Below are positions 8,252 through 17,040 of a DNA stretch of 64,000 bases, in pieces. This DNA is from Virgibacillus sp. NKC19-16 (GTDB lineage: Bacteria > Bacillota > Bacilli > Bacillales > Amphibacillaceae): contig NZ_CP074373.1 of NCBI RefSeq assembly GCF_021560035.1, positions 3,654,001 through 3,718,000 of the forward strand, written 5' to 3'. The stretch's first letter is position 1, and every line of letters starts with the position of its first letter. Below the pieces are notes generated by a model. The model saw only the letters and a list, made by a program, of their open reading frames with translations, made no database searches and was not told the DNA's origin. Position numbers and translations under genes: made by a program.

Positions 8252-9415
8252 CTACTTCAATTCAAGCAGCTTCCCTTTTAGTTCGTTTTCCATACTGGCT
8301 ATTTCTTTTTCTGCCTGCTGGCGTTTTTCCCTTCCTTCTGTTTGGATATTCATCGTTTCTTCGATGGTTGTGATAAGATCCTCCTGCGTTTTCTTCAATG
8401 TTTCAATATCAACCAGGCCACGTTCATTTTCTTTCGCTGTTTCGATGGAATTGGTTTTTAGCATCTCTGAGTTTCTTTCTAGTAGTTCATTCGTTGTGTT
8501 AGACACTTGTTTCTGTGCCTCAACAGCATGACGCTGACGGATCAGTGTGAGCGCAATTGCGATTTGATTTTTCCAAAGTGGAATCGCGGTTAGAATGGAT
8601 GATTGAATTTTTTCGACCAATGCTTGGTTTGTATTTTGAATAAGACGTATTTGTGGCGCGCTTTGTGTGGTGATTTGCCGGCTTAGTTTCAAATCATGCA
8701 TGCGTTTATCAAGTCGCTCGACAAATTGCAGTTTATCGTTTACCTCTTGCACATCCATTTGATTCTGACTCTGCTCGGCTTTTCGCTTCAGCTCGGGGAT
8801 GGTTTTCTGCTCTAGCTCCTCCTGCTTTACTTCACCGGCAGCAATATAAATATTCAACGCCTCGAAATAATCTTTATTTTTATCAAACACTTCTTGCAGC
8901 ATGTCATTATCTTTGGTTAATGTACTTTTATAATGATCCAGTTTAACACTGATTCGGTCAATTTGCGCACCGGTTTTTTGATATCTCGAGAGAATTTCAT
9001 TGACGGATCCCTGAATTTTTCCAAATATACGGGAAAATAATCCACGCTTCTCCGGCTGTAATTCATCTGGGTTTACTTGCTCGAGTTTTTTCATTAAGTC
9101 TTCCAGAATCCCGCCGATTTCTGAAGCATCATTACTTTGGACATGCTCAAGCATCGAATGGGAAAAATTCAGCAGCTTGTTCTGAGCTTCTGTTCCAAAC
9201 TGGGTGATTGCCTGATAATTATTCGAATCGATCTGTTCTGCAAGCCGGATTGCTTGTTGCCTGCTTTCTTCATCCAAAAGATCGATTTGTCTTTGCGGCT
9301 TGTCCTGCTCTTGTTGAGTATTGGTGGCTTGCGTGGCGTTTTCCTGATTACCAAACGGATTTGCCAGTAAATCTTCTATTTCGTTCGAGCGTTTCTGCTC
9401 ATGTTGTTCATTCAT
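8252..9415 (-). CDS. yaaN: TelA/YaaN family toxic-anion-resistance-like protein
   Basis: 387-residue, largely alpha-helical cytoplasmic protein of the TelA family (PF05816), whose members are linked to tellurite/toxic-anion and cell-envelope stress, though the biochemical role is unclear. Visible features are a Gln/Asn-rich head, [18 protein letters not shown] near 46-63, GLFSRIFGK, and long coiled-coil stretches. Length equals B. subtilis YaaN (386). Its ATG overlaps the stop of xpaC by 4 bases, and xpaC-yaaN is the B. subtilis order, so the pair works together. Confidence 0.88.
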   Translation of the reverse strand: MNEQHEQKRSNEIEDLLANPFGNQENATQATNTQQEQDKPQRQIDLLDEESRQQAIRLAEQIDSNNYQAITQFGTEAQNKLLNFSHSMLEHVQSNDASEIGGILEDLMKKLEQVNPDELQPEKRGLFSRIFGKIQGSVNEILSRYQKTGAQIDRISVKLDHYKSTLTKDNDMLQEVFDKNKDYFEALNIYIAAGEVKQEELEQKTIPELKRKAEQSQNQMDVQEVNDKLQFVERLDKRMHDLKLSRQITTQSAPQIRLIQNTNQALVEKIQSSILTAIPLWKNQIAIALTLIRQRHAVEAQKQVSNTTNELLERNSEMLKTNSIETAKENERGLVDIETLKKTQEDLITTIEETMNIQTEGREKRQQAEKEIASMENELKGKLLELK

Positions 9416-10056
9416 TTCAAGGCCCTCCTATCTGGTTTTTTCCTTTTGTCTATGGATTGCTTGGCCACATCCAGTTCAAAATCCAAGATGTCCAAGTCAT
9501 CATTCAGCATGATGTGCAAATCCTTCTTAACAGTTTCGTTCATGATCGCCAGCGTGTGACGAGTGTCTCGCAAAGACTGATTTATCTCTTTTGTCCTCGA
9601 TGGCTGTTCGGACAAATACGCATATTTCTCGGTTAATGCCACAAGGGAGTCCAAATGTTCATAGTAAAAGCGTTCTGCTTTATAGAAACGCTTTGGATCC
9701 TTTTTCGTGTTGGCATAAATTTTCCGCACTGTCATCATAGTTTCAAAATTTTGCTTCGCTTGTCCGAGACTCCGGACACTTCGTAAGGCTCGATTAAGAC
9801 GTGTTATTTTTTCCTTCGCTTCTTTCAGGTTTTGTTCGATAAATTTATATTCTCTACGACTCAGGCCATTCTGCTTTCGATGGCGGAAATCCATAATCTG
9901 TTTCATGGAAATATAAACTGCCCCTCCACCAAGGATACCGTACAGACCAGCTAGCCAAATCGTTTGCTCAAAGGCGAAAAAGCTGATCAGCCATGTGAGG
10001 GCTGTGGCTGAAGTGGCGGACATGGATCGTACTATAAATTGAAGAAATCCTTTCAT
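9412..10056 (-). CDS. xpaC: XpaC family protein (5-bromo-4-chloroindolyl phosphate hydrolysis protein)
   Basis: 214 residues with two N-terminal hydrophobic segments (about 13-50, [23 protein letters not shown]) and a charged helical cytoplasmic part. It matches the XpaC family (PF10112), named for an indicator-dye phenotype; true function unknown. Start follows GGAGCTGGAAG. First gene of an operon with yaaN, overlapping it by 4 bases. Confidence 0.82.
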   Translation of the reverse strand: MKGFLQFIVRSMSATSATALTWLISFFAFEQTIWLAGLYGILGGGAVYISMKQIMDFRHRKQNGLSRREYKFIEQNLKEAKEKITRLNRALRSVRSLGQAKQNFETMMTVRKIYANTKKDPKRFYKAERFYYEHLDSLVALTEKYAYLSEQPSRTKEINQSLRDTRHTLAIMNETVKKDLHIMLNDDLDILDFELDVAKQSIDKRKKPDRRALK

Positions 10057-10247
10057 ATCTTCCAGCTCCTATATTAAATCCAATTTAGATAGATTAGTTT
10101 GGATTGGATAAACTTTAGAAAAGTCCATACCTCTTATACGATTAAAAACGGCAAAAGGTTTCACTTTCATTTTACGTCATGACGGTGCCTCGTGCCAAGC
10201 GAGAGGTATTATTATGCCTAATATCCGAAAAAGATATGCTAGTCCGG

Positions 10248-10350
10248 GGCCTGTCCCTTCACCGCTCTACCGCATTCATGTAGTGAGGGAAAGAATCCGT
10301 TTTAACGACACATTCCGACAAAATACGGGTGGTACAGGCACTGTTCGGTG
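10248..10350. repeat. Repeat cluster: degenerate family B unit plus family A copy 3
   Basis: GGGGCCTGTCCCTTCACCGCT at 10248 resembles the left half of the family B palindrome; CCGACAAAATACGGGTGG and ACAGGCACTGTTCGG at 10315-10349 are a family A copy. Lies in the leader region of the Nudix gene. Confidence 0.55.
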
Positions 10351-10429
10351 GTTCTGCATTTTTCACTGTGGTGTAGAATATAGTATACTAGAAAGAGTAG
10401 TGTGTGTTCTGTTTTATGGAGGTTTTAGA

Positions 10430-11050
10430 ATGAATCTATCAAACATCATTTCAAAATTGCAGAATCGACAGCCCGGCATCCTTGGTCAGGAGCAGTTTCG
10501 GAAGTCTGCGGTGCTGCTGCCACTTATTGAAGTAGAAAATGAAATTCATATTTTATTTGAAGTCAGGTCGATGAAGATGCGAAGTCAGCCTGGTGATATA
10601 TGTTTTCCAGGTGGGAAAATAGATAGCATAGACAAGGATCCTCGAGCCTGCGCAATCCGTGAGACAACAGAAGAGCTCGGGATAAACGAAGCTGCTATTG
10701 ATGATATCATCCCACTTGATTACATCGTGGCCGATTCCGGCAGAATGATTTATCCATTTATCGGCAGCATTACGAATCTGGATCAAATTCAGCCAAGTGA
10801 AGCCGAAGTAGAAGAAGTGTTCACTGTACCTTTGGCTTTTTTTCTCCAAACAAAGCCGGATGTATATAAAGTGGATGTTCAAGTCGTCCCAGAGGAGAAT
10901 TTCCCTTTTGACTTAATCGTTGGTGGGGAAAATTATAACTGGCATACGCGGCAAATCGATGAACTTTTTTATCAATATGACGGAAAAGTAATTTGGGGGC
11001 TAACAGCCAAGATACTGACACACTTTTTGGCGTTGCTGGATAAAAAATAA
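10430..11050 (+). CDS. Nudix hydrolase, CoA pyrophosphatase (NudL/CoaC) type
   Basis: Likely hydrolyses coenzyme A or its derivatives to 4'-phosphopantetheine and 3',5'-ADP. 206 residues with the variant Nudix box FPGGKIDSIDKDP...AIRETTEELGI (about 60-85): the upstream UPF0035-type FPGG and the RExxEE core are intact. ATG 10430 has ATGGAGG upstream at 7 bases; the longer reading through the repeat cluster has none. Flanked by repeats; transcribed alone. Confidence 0.83.
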   Translation: MNLSNIISKLQNRQPGILGQEQFRKSAVLLPLIEVENEIHILFEVRSMKMRSQPGDICFPGGKIDSIDKDPRACAIRETTEELGINEAAIDDIIPLDYIVADSGRMIYPFIGSITNLDQIQPSEAEVEEVFTVPLAFFLQTKPDVYKVDVQVVPEENFPFDLIVGGENYNWHTRQIDELFYQYDGKVIWGLTAKILTHFLALLDKK

Positions 11051-11060
11051 TATTAGGAAA

Positions 11061-11105
11061 TACCCTTGCATGAAGGGTACATGAACAGAGAAGATTCATG
11101 TACCC
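11061..11105 (+). terminator. Overlapping hairpins after the Nudix gene
   Basis: GGGTACATGAA / TTCATGTACCC (11-bp stem, 11075-11105) overlaps a smaller ACCCTTGCATGAAGGGT hairpin that shares the GGGT arm, so the two are mutually exclusive. T run is weak (TATTTAC). Confidence 0.45.
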
Positions 11106-11120
11106 TATTTACATATGGTT

Positions 11121-11160
11121 TTATTCGACAAATTTCGGGTGGTGACAGTACAGGCACTGA
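11121..11160. repeat. Dispersed repeat family A, copy 4
   Basis: TTCGACAAATTTCGGGTGGTGACAGTACAGGCACTG; the ACAG is duplicated (GACAGTACAGG) relative to the other copies. Confidence 0.65.
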
Positions 11161-11191
11161 AAAAGGCAAACAGTAGGGAGCTACTGTTTGC
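11157..11191 (-). terminator. Terminator of the NAD(P)-binding gene
   Basis: Perfect 11-bp stem GCAAACAGTAG / CTACTGTTTGC with a 4-base loop, followed on minus by CTTTTTC. Confidence 0.88.
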
Positions 11192-11202
11192 TTTATACAT
11201 GT

Positions 11203-11847
11203 TTATACTTTTTTCAAAGCTTCTGCAATATCTGTGTCGCCTGATATCAAATCAAAGGCTTTTGTATGCGCATTTTCCTCGGTTAAGGCTGTGATAGCTG
11301 TCCGGGCAACGTCCTCACGTGGAATGTCACCTCTGCTTAAGCTATCTGCTGCAGCAATTTTGCCGGTGCCTGGTTCGTTTAGAAGGCCGCCTGGGCGGAG
11401 GATGGTATAGTTTAAAGCACTTGCCTCTAGCATTCTATCTGCATAATGCTTAGCTGCAGAATAATGAGCAATCTTTTCACTCCAGTTTTCTCTCTTATGG
11501 GTCTGAATAGCACTAACCATGATAAAGCGTTTCGCTCCGGCTTGCTCTGCAGCCTCTATGGATTTCACCGCACCATCAAGATCGATTAAAATGGTTTTAT
11601 CCGAACCAGTACTAGCCCCGGATCCAGCAGTGAAGATAACAGCATCACAACCTTTGGCTGCTTCTGTAATCCCGTCTACACTGCCTTCCAGATTAGTCAC
11701 CACAGCTTCTACACCGGATTGCTGTAAGGCCTCAGCCTGCTCTTCTTTACGTACCATCGCTCTTACTGTATGTTCGTTGCTGTTTTGCAGTTGATTGACG
11801 ATATGTTTTCCAATTTGTCCATTTGCACCAATTACAAGAACTTTCAC
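11203..11847 (-). CDS. NAD(P)-binding atypical short-chain dehydrogenase (YhfK-like)
   Basis: 214-residue Rossmann protein starting KVLVIGANGQIGKHIV, the GxxGxxG of atypical SDRs that often act as NAD(P)H-binding regulators or reductases. A YxxxK-like site is seen in HYSAAKHYAD (about 128-137) and LRPGGLLNEP near 149. Length and motifs fit B. subtilis YhfK. GTG start with GGGAGG about 10 bases upstream. It has its own terminator. Substrate unknown. Confidence 0.78.
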   Translation of the reverse strand: MKVLVIGANGQIGKHIVNQLQNSNEHTVRAMVRKEEQAEALQQSGVEAVVTNLEGSVDGITEAAKGCDAVIFTAGSGASTGSDKTILIDLDGAVKSIEAAEQAGAKRFIMVSAIQTHKRENWSEKIAHYSAAKHYADRMLEASALNYTILRPGGLLNEPGTGKIAAADSLSRGDIPREDVARTAITALTEENAHTKAFDLISGDTDIAEALKKV

Positions 11848-11927
11848 GATAGTATGCCTCCCTTTTATTGGTTTATATTTTTAATTATTTCACAACTGTT
11901 ATCCGCTATCAAGCAAATGGTTTCAAA

Positions 11928-12263
11928 TCAAGGTTTATCATCTTCATCCAAAATCATATCCGGATAAAATTGGTATGTATCCAAATCCACTTTTCCCGTC
12001 TCGCTAACCTCTATACCTTCATCCTCCAGCATCGACTTCTGATTCATGATGCCTTCCTCACTTTTCAACGCAATCTGTCCCTTTACATTAATGACTCGGT
12101 GCCAAGGCAAATCATATTTGCGGCTCATGGAATATAAAATGCGAACAACCTGACGTGCTCCTCGTGGACTACCCGCAGCACGGGCAACTTGCCCATATGT
12201 CATCACCTGCCCCTCAGGGATTTGGTGTAGTACTGTAAGAACGTTCTCTGTGAATTGCTTCAT
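11928..12263 (-). CDS. atl: Alkyltransferase-like protein (Atl), MGMT fold without the catalytic cysteine
   Basis: Binds O6-alkylguanine lesions and hands them to nucleotide-excision repair without removing the alkyl group. 111 residues; the MGMT active-site signature PCHRV reads PWHRV, the tryptophan replacement that defines ATL proteins, and the DNA-binding helix GSPRGARQVVRIL with its arginine finger is present. AGGAGGAG precedes the ATG at 12263. Downstream of the YcaQ-type glycosylase with a palindromic repeat between. Confidence 0.85.
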   Translation of the reverse strand: MKQFTENVLTVLHQIPEGQVMTYGQVARAAGSPRGARQVVRILYSMSRKYDLPWHRVINVKGQIALKSEEGIMNQKSMLEDEGIEVSETGKVDLDTYQFYPDMILDEDDKP

Positions 12264-12280
12264 GTTTTCACTCCTCCTGA

Positions 12281-12327
12281 GGTGCCTGTCCCCCCGCTCC
12301 ACTAAAGTCATAAAGGGGACAGGCACC
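12281..12327. repeat. Dispersed palindromic repeat family B, copy 1
   Basis: 13-bp perfect inverted repeat GGTGCCTGTCCCC (12281-12293) / GGGGACAGGCACC (12315-12327) around the spacer CCGCTCCACTAAAGTCATAAA. The spacer is shared with the copy at 13597. It overlaps the 3' end of the YcaQ gene. Confidence 0.8.
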
Positions 12328-13543
12328 GCGGATCCGTTCGTTCTATAATAACATCAATTGCTTGATGAAATGCTGCAAAGGCCTCCAGTGCTTGTCTTAT
12401 GTTTTTGCGAAGATAGACGGTTACCTCGACATCGGGTTCCAGCTGAAGTAAGCGAATATGAAGTCGCCTGTTTTTTCTATCCAGTCCAGGGTCTATCCGG
12501 CCGATCAAGCGGTCCCCGGCTAGAATTGGCATGGCGTAATAGCCGTAGTGGCGTTTGGCCTTTGGTGTATATACCTCCCACTTATAGGTGAAGTCAAAAA
12601 GGTCGACTAGACGCTCCCGGCGCCAGAGTAAGTTATCCAGCGGTGGAAGAAATCGGATTGGTGCTTCGTTCGGCGAAAATACTTGCTCGCCTCGTTTATG
12701 TTCTCTTAGCTGATCAAGATCTGTGGCCAATATAAAATAGTTTTGGCGAACGCCTTCGATTTCCAATGGGATAACTTTTCCCGAGTCAACACGCTTCATA
12801 ATAGCCGCCCGACGTTCTGCTACGCTTAACTTTTGCCAACCGAATCGAGCGTCTCCAGCGTCAAACACACGATAGGCGCGCAAGTATTTTTCCAACAGTG
12901 CCTCGTTGGATTGAGCTTCGTCTATGCTTTCAGCGTTCTTCAGTAATTCAGGCGGTATAGTACGCGCTGTCAGATCAAAAAACCGCTCACTTCCCTGTCT
13001 CCTGACAACGCGAATCTTTCCGATGTCTTGCAGTAGATTAAGAGCTTGGGATGTTGCTTTGGTCTTGGGAAATTTATTGTCCCATCCCCCGTGGACACGC
13101 TCTGTAGAACGAAAATCCCGGGAAGGAAGCTCCCCTTCCCGGTGCAATCTTTCCAACACATTACATGCAGCAGGCTCAAGCTTATCCAGTTCTGCTTGAG
13201 TTCGCGAACGAAATCGATTCCGAGTTGCTTCAAATATCGGATAATCCTCCATTGGGATCGTGCAAGCAGCATTCGCCCAATACTCAAATAACTCCCCTTG
13301 AGATAATAGCTCATTTAGCATTGGAGGCTCGTATCCAGGAATTCGAGCTGCAAGTACAAGATGCTGATTACGCTCAACAGAGGCGATGGGGTCAAGCTGA
13401 ACACACTCAAGCTGCCGAATCATCCTTAAAGTGGATTCTAGTACAGAGCGGGAGGCCTCCGTATCTTCACCACTGTGAAGAAGGCTTTGCGTATCAAGTA
13501 AAAAGCGACGAACATCACGCCTGCTTACATGAATTGGCTTCAT
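12308..13543 (-). CDS. YcaQ/AlkZ-family winged-helix DNA glycosylase
   Basis: 411-residue member of the HTH_42 family (PF06224), which in E. coli YcaQ and Streptomyces AlkZ unhooks interstrand crosslinks and bulky N-alkyl lesions. The QxD-type catalytic motif is seen in ECVQLDPIASV (about 46-56), followed by RNQHLVLAARIPGY. Later winged-helix blocks include RVHGGWDNKFPKTKA and FRFLPPLDNLLW-like FLPPLDNLLWRRERL. Adjacent to atl, another alkylation-repair gene. Its last residues (RCLSPL) are encoded by the family B repeat, so the native C-terminus may have been replaced. GC looks higher than in the neighbours. Confidence 0.82.
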   Translation of the reverse strand: MKPIHVSRRDVRRFLLDTQSLLHSGEDTEASRSVLESTLRMIRQLECVQLDPIASVERNQHLVLAARIPGYEPPMLNELLSQGELFEYWANAACTIPMEDYPIFEATRNRFRSRTQAELDKLEPAACNVLERLHREGELPSRDFRSTERVHGGWDNKFPKTKATSQALNLLQDIGKIRVVRRQGSERFFDLTARTIPPELLKNAESIDEAQSNEALLEKYLRAYRVFDAGDARFGWQKLSVAERRAAIMKRVDSGKVIPLEIEGVRQNYFILATDLDQLREHKRGEQVFSPNEAPIRFLPPLDNLLWRRERLVDLFDFTYKWEVYTPKAKRHYGYYAMPILAGDRLIGRIDPGLDRKNRRLHIRLLQLEPDVEVTVYLRKNIRQALEAFAAFHQAIDVIIERTDPRCLSPL

Positions 13544-13596
13544 AATATCTCCACCTTGTGTTAATAGTAGCTTGTCTATCTTATATTATATAGTAT

Positions 13597-13647
13597 GGGG
13601 CCTGTCCCCCGCTATACTAAAGTGATAAAGCACTGAGGGACAGCCCC
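13597..13647. repeat. Dispersed palindromic repeat family B, copy 2 (interrupted by IS)
   Basis: GGGGCCTGTCCC (13597) and GGGACAGCCCC (13637) arms with spacer CGCTATACTAAAGTGATAAA, nearly the same spacer as copy 1. The IS231-like element landed in the right arm; the rest (CC) continues after the duplicated target at 15268. Confidence 0.75.
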
Positions 13648-13664
13648 CATAGCCATCAAGCTAA
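13648..13664 (+). repeat. Left terminal inverted repeat of the IS
   Basis: CATAGCCATCAAGCTAA, identical in reverse complement to the right end. Preceded by the target duplication at 13637-13647. Confidence 0.92.
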
Positions 13665-13799
13665 CAAAAGATAATAAAGTAGAAGTATTTAATTTTGTTA
13701 GCTCTTCTTATTTTCTCACGCCTAATTTAAAAAAGCGCATGACAAAATGAGCCTCTGGAGGAGACTTTTTTCAGAAAATAATTATATTTTTCCGTTCTT

Positions 13800-15164
13800 T
13801 TACGCTACTTCTGGAACATATTGCTTATGAACAATATGCAAGATGTCAAATACGGTTGGCTTTTGCTGTTTGCGACTCTTCCTTCCATTTGTTTTTATGC
13901 TTATATAAATCCGATTAAAAAATCTAGGTAATTTTCCTTTCTTAGTCATGGCAAATATTATAGACAAATGTTCTTTGACGATGTCTATAGATTTATATTC
14001 ACTTACCTCCATTTGTTCCTCTTTATAAAGGATCCTGCGGCATTGAAAGGCCGCAGCCGAGCACACAATGATTTGTATCAATGTACCATATAAATGGCAT
14101 TCGAATCGTTCCTGTTTCATCTCTTTTATTTCGTCGATCTTGAATAAGGATTTCCAGGTTTTAAATAAAATTTCAATTTGCCATCTCAACGAATAAAGAG
14201 AGTAAATTTCTTCACTTCCTACCATTTCCTGTGGTATATTGGTGGCAAACATGTTGATGGAAACATGTTTCTGTGCGGAAGGGGTGCTTTTCCCCTTCCT
14301 ATTTTTTATGTTTAGTTGAGCTTGTCTCTGTTGTTCCTGTTCCTCCGTCAACTTGGTCATCACCACGCGTGCTATAAGTGGGTCTTCCTTTTTCGCTCCG
14401 ATTCGCACATCCGTTAGTTCGATATCTTCACCTGGCTTTAATGGATCCATTATTTCCATCGTATTAAGTTTCTGCCAATTTCCTTGTTCATCTTTTTGAT
14501 AAAGGTTTGTATCAGATTTTAATCTGCTTATAAAATAGCCGCCGTTCTTGGCAATGGTCAATAAATTTCTTTGTGAGAAATAACCCAAATCACGTAAAAA
14601 TAAATCACCGGTCTCAATATCGTTCTGAATAGATGCTGGATATGTACTGTCATTATCTTTTCCATTTTGTACTTGAAGGTGGCGAAAAATGCCTTGATAT
14701 AATTCATATTCCAGTTGAATTTTGATCCCGGATCCATTTGGGCCTTCAAACTTCTTATAATCGGAGGGTAAATCAAAGGCGGTAGAATCCATAATTCGAA
14801 TGGTATTAAACAATCGTTTTTCAACGATAGGCAGAGCAGTCACCACCTGCGTCATTAATAAAGAATGAAAGATCTTTTTCAAAAAATCCACCGCCGTTTC
14901 ATCAAAACGCTGATTTAATCCCTCTGTAGTAATTTGTAATCCAAAAAGGCCAGAAAACTGCGCACATAATTCAGTAAGTGATTTCGTTCCCATAGATTCA
15001 CCTAAGAACGAGCAGAACTGCAGGAAATATTCCGGTTTAAGCTTTGATTTCCTTTGCGTAAAATCTACGCTTCTAGCTATCTGCTCAACTTGCTTTGGAG
15101 TAAAAAGATGTTCCAATTCTTTCTTAAAATTTCGAAGTTCTTTATCTTTGATCATGTCTGACAT
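13800..15164 (-). CDS. IS4-family (IS231 group) transposase
   Basis: DDE transposase that cuts and inserts the surrounding element. 454 residues: first Asp in RIMDSTAFD (126), second in LFLRDLGYF (192), and the IS4 YREK signature YSLRWQIEILFKTWK with the catalytic Glu (about 330-345), Y-x2-R-x3-E-x6-K intact. No frameshift or stop, so the enzyme looks functional. ATG 15164 with GGGGAGG upstream. Confidence 0.95.
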   Translation of the reverse strand: MSDMIKDKELRNFKKELEHLFTPKQVEQIARSVDFTQRKSKLKPEYFLQFCSFLGESMGTKSLTELCAQFSGLFGLQITTEGLNQRFDETAVDFLKKIFHSLLMTQVVTALPIVEKRLFNTIRIMDSTAFDLPSDYKKFEGPNGSGIKIQLEYELYQGIFRHLQVQNGKDNDSTYPASIQNDIETGDLFLRDLGYFSQRNLLTIAKNGGYFISRLKSDTNLYQKDEQGNWQKLNTMEIMDPLKPGEDIELTDVRIGAKKEDPLIARVVMTKLTEEQEQQRQAQLNIKNRKGKSTPSAQKHVSINMFATNIPQEMVGSEEIYSLYSLRWQIEILFKTWKSLFKIDEIKEMKQERFECHLYGTLIQIIVCSAAAFQCRRILYKEEQMEVSEYKSIDIVKEHLSIIFAMTKKGKLPRFFNRIYISIKTNGRKSRKQQKPTVFDILHIVHKQYVPEVA

Positions 15165-15239
15165 AAATAAAACTCCTCCCCAATAATTATTTTTGAGAGA
15201 AGTTTAGTAAAAAATTTCCTTTTTTTCCAAGTTATATGC

Positions 15240-15256
15240 TTAGCTTGATGGCTATG
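15240..15256 (-). repeat. Right terminal inverted repeat of the IS
   Basis: TTAGCTTGATGGCTATG, the exact inverse of the left end; followed by the second copy of GGGACAGCCCC at 15257-15267. Confidence 0.92.
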
Positions 15257-15336
15257 GGGACAGCCCCCCAAAAGGCTCCTAATAAAAGCATATCCCTCCA
15301 CCGACCTTCATAATGTAAATAAAGGGGGTAAAATAT

Positions 15337-16815
15337 TTGCTAGTACGTTCTGTATCTTCACTCAGGTATCCAGATGATATGCTCGCTATTATCAGAAAAG
15401 GGTTAAACAGAAGCACCTCGCCGAAAAAAATAATTATCGTCGGGGCTGGCATGTCCGGACTTGTCGCAGCTTCTTTATTGAAACAAGCCGGACATCACGT
15501 CACCATCCTTGAAGGGAACAACCGCTTAGGCGGAAGAGTTCACACAGTGAGAAAGCCATTCACCCAGGGGAATTATTTAGATGTAGGGGCGATGCGACTC
15601 CCCGGGACTCATGTCCTCTTAGCTGAATATATTCGCCGTTTCCATCTCCGCACCAACCGTTTTATTAGCACTTCGCCAAATGATGTCATTTTTACCAACA
15701 ACATACGAACCACGCTCTCCTATTATGAGCAAAACCCTGATATATTGGAGTTTCCAGTTGAGAACTGGGAAAAAGGAAAAACAGCGGAAGAACTTTTCTT
15801 CTTAGCAGTTCAGCCATTTATCGACCTTTACACCACCAGTACACCTGAACAACAGGAAAAGCTAGCAAAACAATATGATCGCTATTCGATGAACGAATTT
15901 TTGCGATATAACCCCATAGGCCCTTCTTTGTCGGTGAATGCCATCAATAAAATCAATGTGTTTTTTGGAATTGAAGGGATAACCGCTCTTTCCTTCGTTG
16001 ATATATTAACAAATATTATTCTCCCAATTTTTAATGATGATGCTAAGTTCTATGAAGTTACAGGCGGGAATGACCAAATTCCCCTGTCCTTTCTGCCAGA
16101 GCTTTATAGCAACATTTTATGTGATCAAAAGGTGGAAAAAGTTATACAAAATGACGCAGAAGTGCGCCTTATAACCAAAAACCAGGTCACCGGGGTGGCA
16201 CAGGCATTTTCAGGAGACTTTGCTATTACCACAATTCCATTCCCCGTATTTCAATTAATCGATGTCGCCCCGTATCATTCTATTTCCTTTAAAAAATGGC
16301 AGGCAATTCGAGAGCTCAAAAATGTACCCGCTGTAAAAGTCGGCATTGAATTCAAACACCGTTTTTGGGAGAGGTTTCAGGGCGGTAACATTGTTTCCGA
16401 TCTTCCCACACGGGCTACGTTTACCCCGAGTCACTATATTGGCAGTACTGGAGCAGCTGTACTTCTTGCCAGCTATACATGGGGGCAGAATGCGTTGTTG
16501 TGGAATAGTTTGTCTCATGAGGACATCATTTATTATGTATTGAAGGACCTGGCGAAAATTTACGGAGACCAGGTTTACCATGAATATGTGCAGAGTGTAT
16601 CTTTCAATTGGAGTGAGAACCCCTTTTCTGCTGGATGTTTCACAATATATACCCCGGGACAGAGAACCAATTTTGCCAACGAAATCACACGACCTGAAGG
16701 AAGGCTGCATTTCGCTGGAGAGCATACTTCGTCCTTTCACGGATGGATCGAAGGGGCTATTGAATCCGGAATTCGTTCTGCTTATGAGGTGAATGGGAGG
16801 ACAGATAAAATTTGA
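15337..16815 (+). CDS. Flavin-containing amine / L-amino-acid oxidase
   Basis: FAD-dependent oxidation of an amine or L-amino acid with O2 to the imine, ammonia and peroxide. 492 residues with the N-terminal dinucleotide fold IIIVGAGMSGLVAASLL (33-49), the GG motif RLGGRVHT, substrate-domain block DVGAMRLPGTH, and the C-terminal FAD block LHFAGEHTSSFHGWIEGAIESG (split: GRLHFAGEH, GWIEGAIESG). It resembles Bacillus YobN-type oxidases. Start is TTG 15337 behind AAGGGGG; the next ATG (15379) lacks a good site. No signal peptide. Monocistronic with its own terminator. Confidence 0.85.
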   Translation: MLVRSVSSLRYPDDMLAIIRKGLNRSTSPKKIIIVGAGMSGLVAASLLKQAGHHVTILEGNNRLGGRVHTVRKPFTQGNYLDVGAMRLPGTHVLLAEYIRRFHLRTNRFISTSPNDVIFTNNIRTTLSYYEQNPDILEFPVENWEKGKTAEELFFLAVQPFIDLYTTSTPEQQEKLAKQYDRYSMNEFLRYNPIGPSLSVNAINKINVFFGIEGITALSFVDILTNIILPIFNDDAKFYEVTGGNDQIPLSFLPELYSNILCDQKVEKVIQNDAEVRLITKNQVTGVAQAFSGDFAITTIPFPVFQLIDVAPYHSISFKKWQAIRELKNVPAVKVGIEFKHRFWERFQGGNIVSDLPTRATFTPSHYIGSTGAAVLLASYTWGQNALLWNSLSHEDIIYYVLKDLAKIYGDQVYHEYVQSVSFNWSENPFSAGCFTIYTPGQRTNFANEITRPEGRLHFAGEHTSSFHGWIEGAIESGIRSAYEVNGRTDKI

Positions 16816-16821
16816 ATACGA

Positions 16822-16853
16822 GTGTAAAATCATACACGATTTTATACTTTTTT
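16822..16853 (+). terminator. Terminator of the amine oxidase gene
   Basis: GTGTAAAATC / GATTTTATAC stem with six T residues following. Confidence 0.85.
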
Positions 16854-17040
16854 GGTTTCACAAAAGGAAACATTTATATAAAAAATAATAACGGGATTCT
16901 AGACTAATTATAGAATGGAGGCGCCTAAATGCACGCGAATTGTACGCATGAGTGATCTTTTCCTTAAATGTCCCTCGACGGCTAATTCAAGATAGGTTAT
17001 ACTTATTATTGGAAAATTATGTTGTTAAGGTGGGACTGTT

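Larger units (their letters stand above)
13648..15256 (-). mobile_element. IS231-group insertion sequence (IS4 family), complete
   Basis: 1609 bp bounded by perfect 17-bp inverted repeats CATAGCCATCAAGCTAA (13648-13664 and, inverted, 15240-15256). These resemble IS231 ends (CATGCCCATCAA...). The 11-bp sequence GGGACAGCCCC is directly repeated at 13637-13647 and 15257-15267, and fits the GGG(N5)CCC target preference described for IS231A. One uninterrupted transposase gene lies inside. Matching ends and exact target duplication suggest a recent insertion. Confidence 0.93.

Noticed and set aside
13648-15256. The IS as a composite transposon
   Set aside because: Only one IS copy and no cargo genes; flanking genes are ordinary chromosomal genes.
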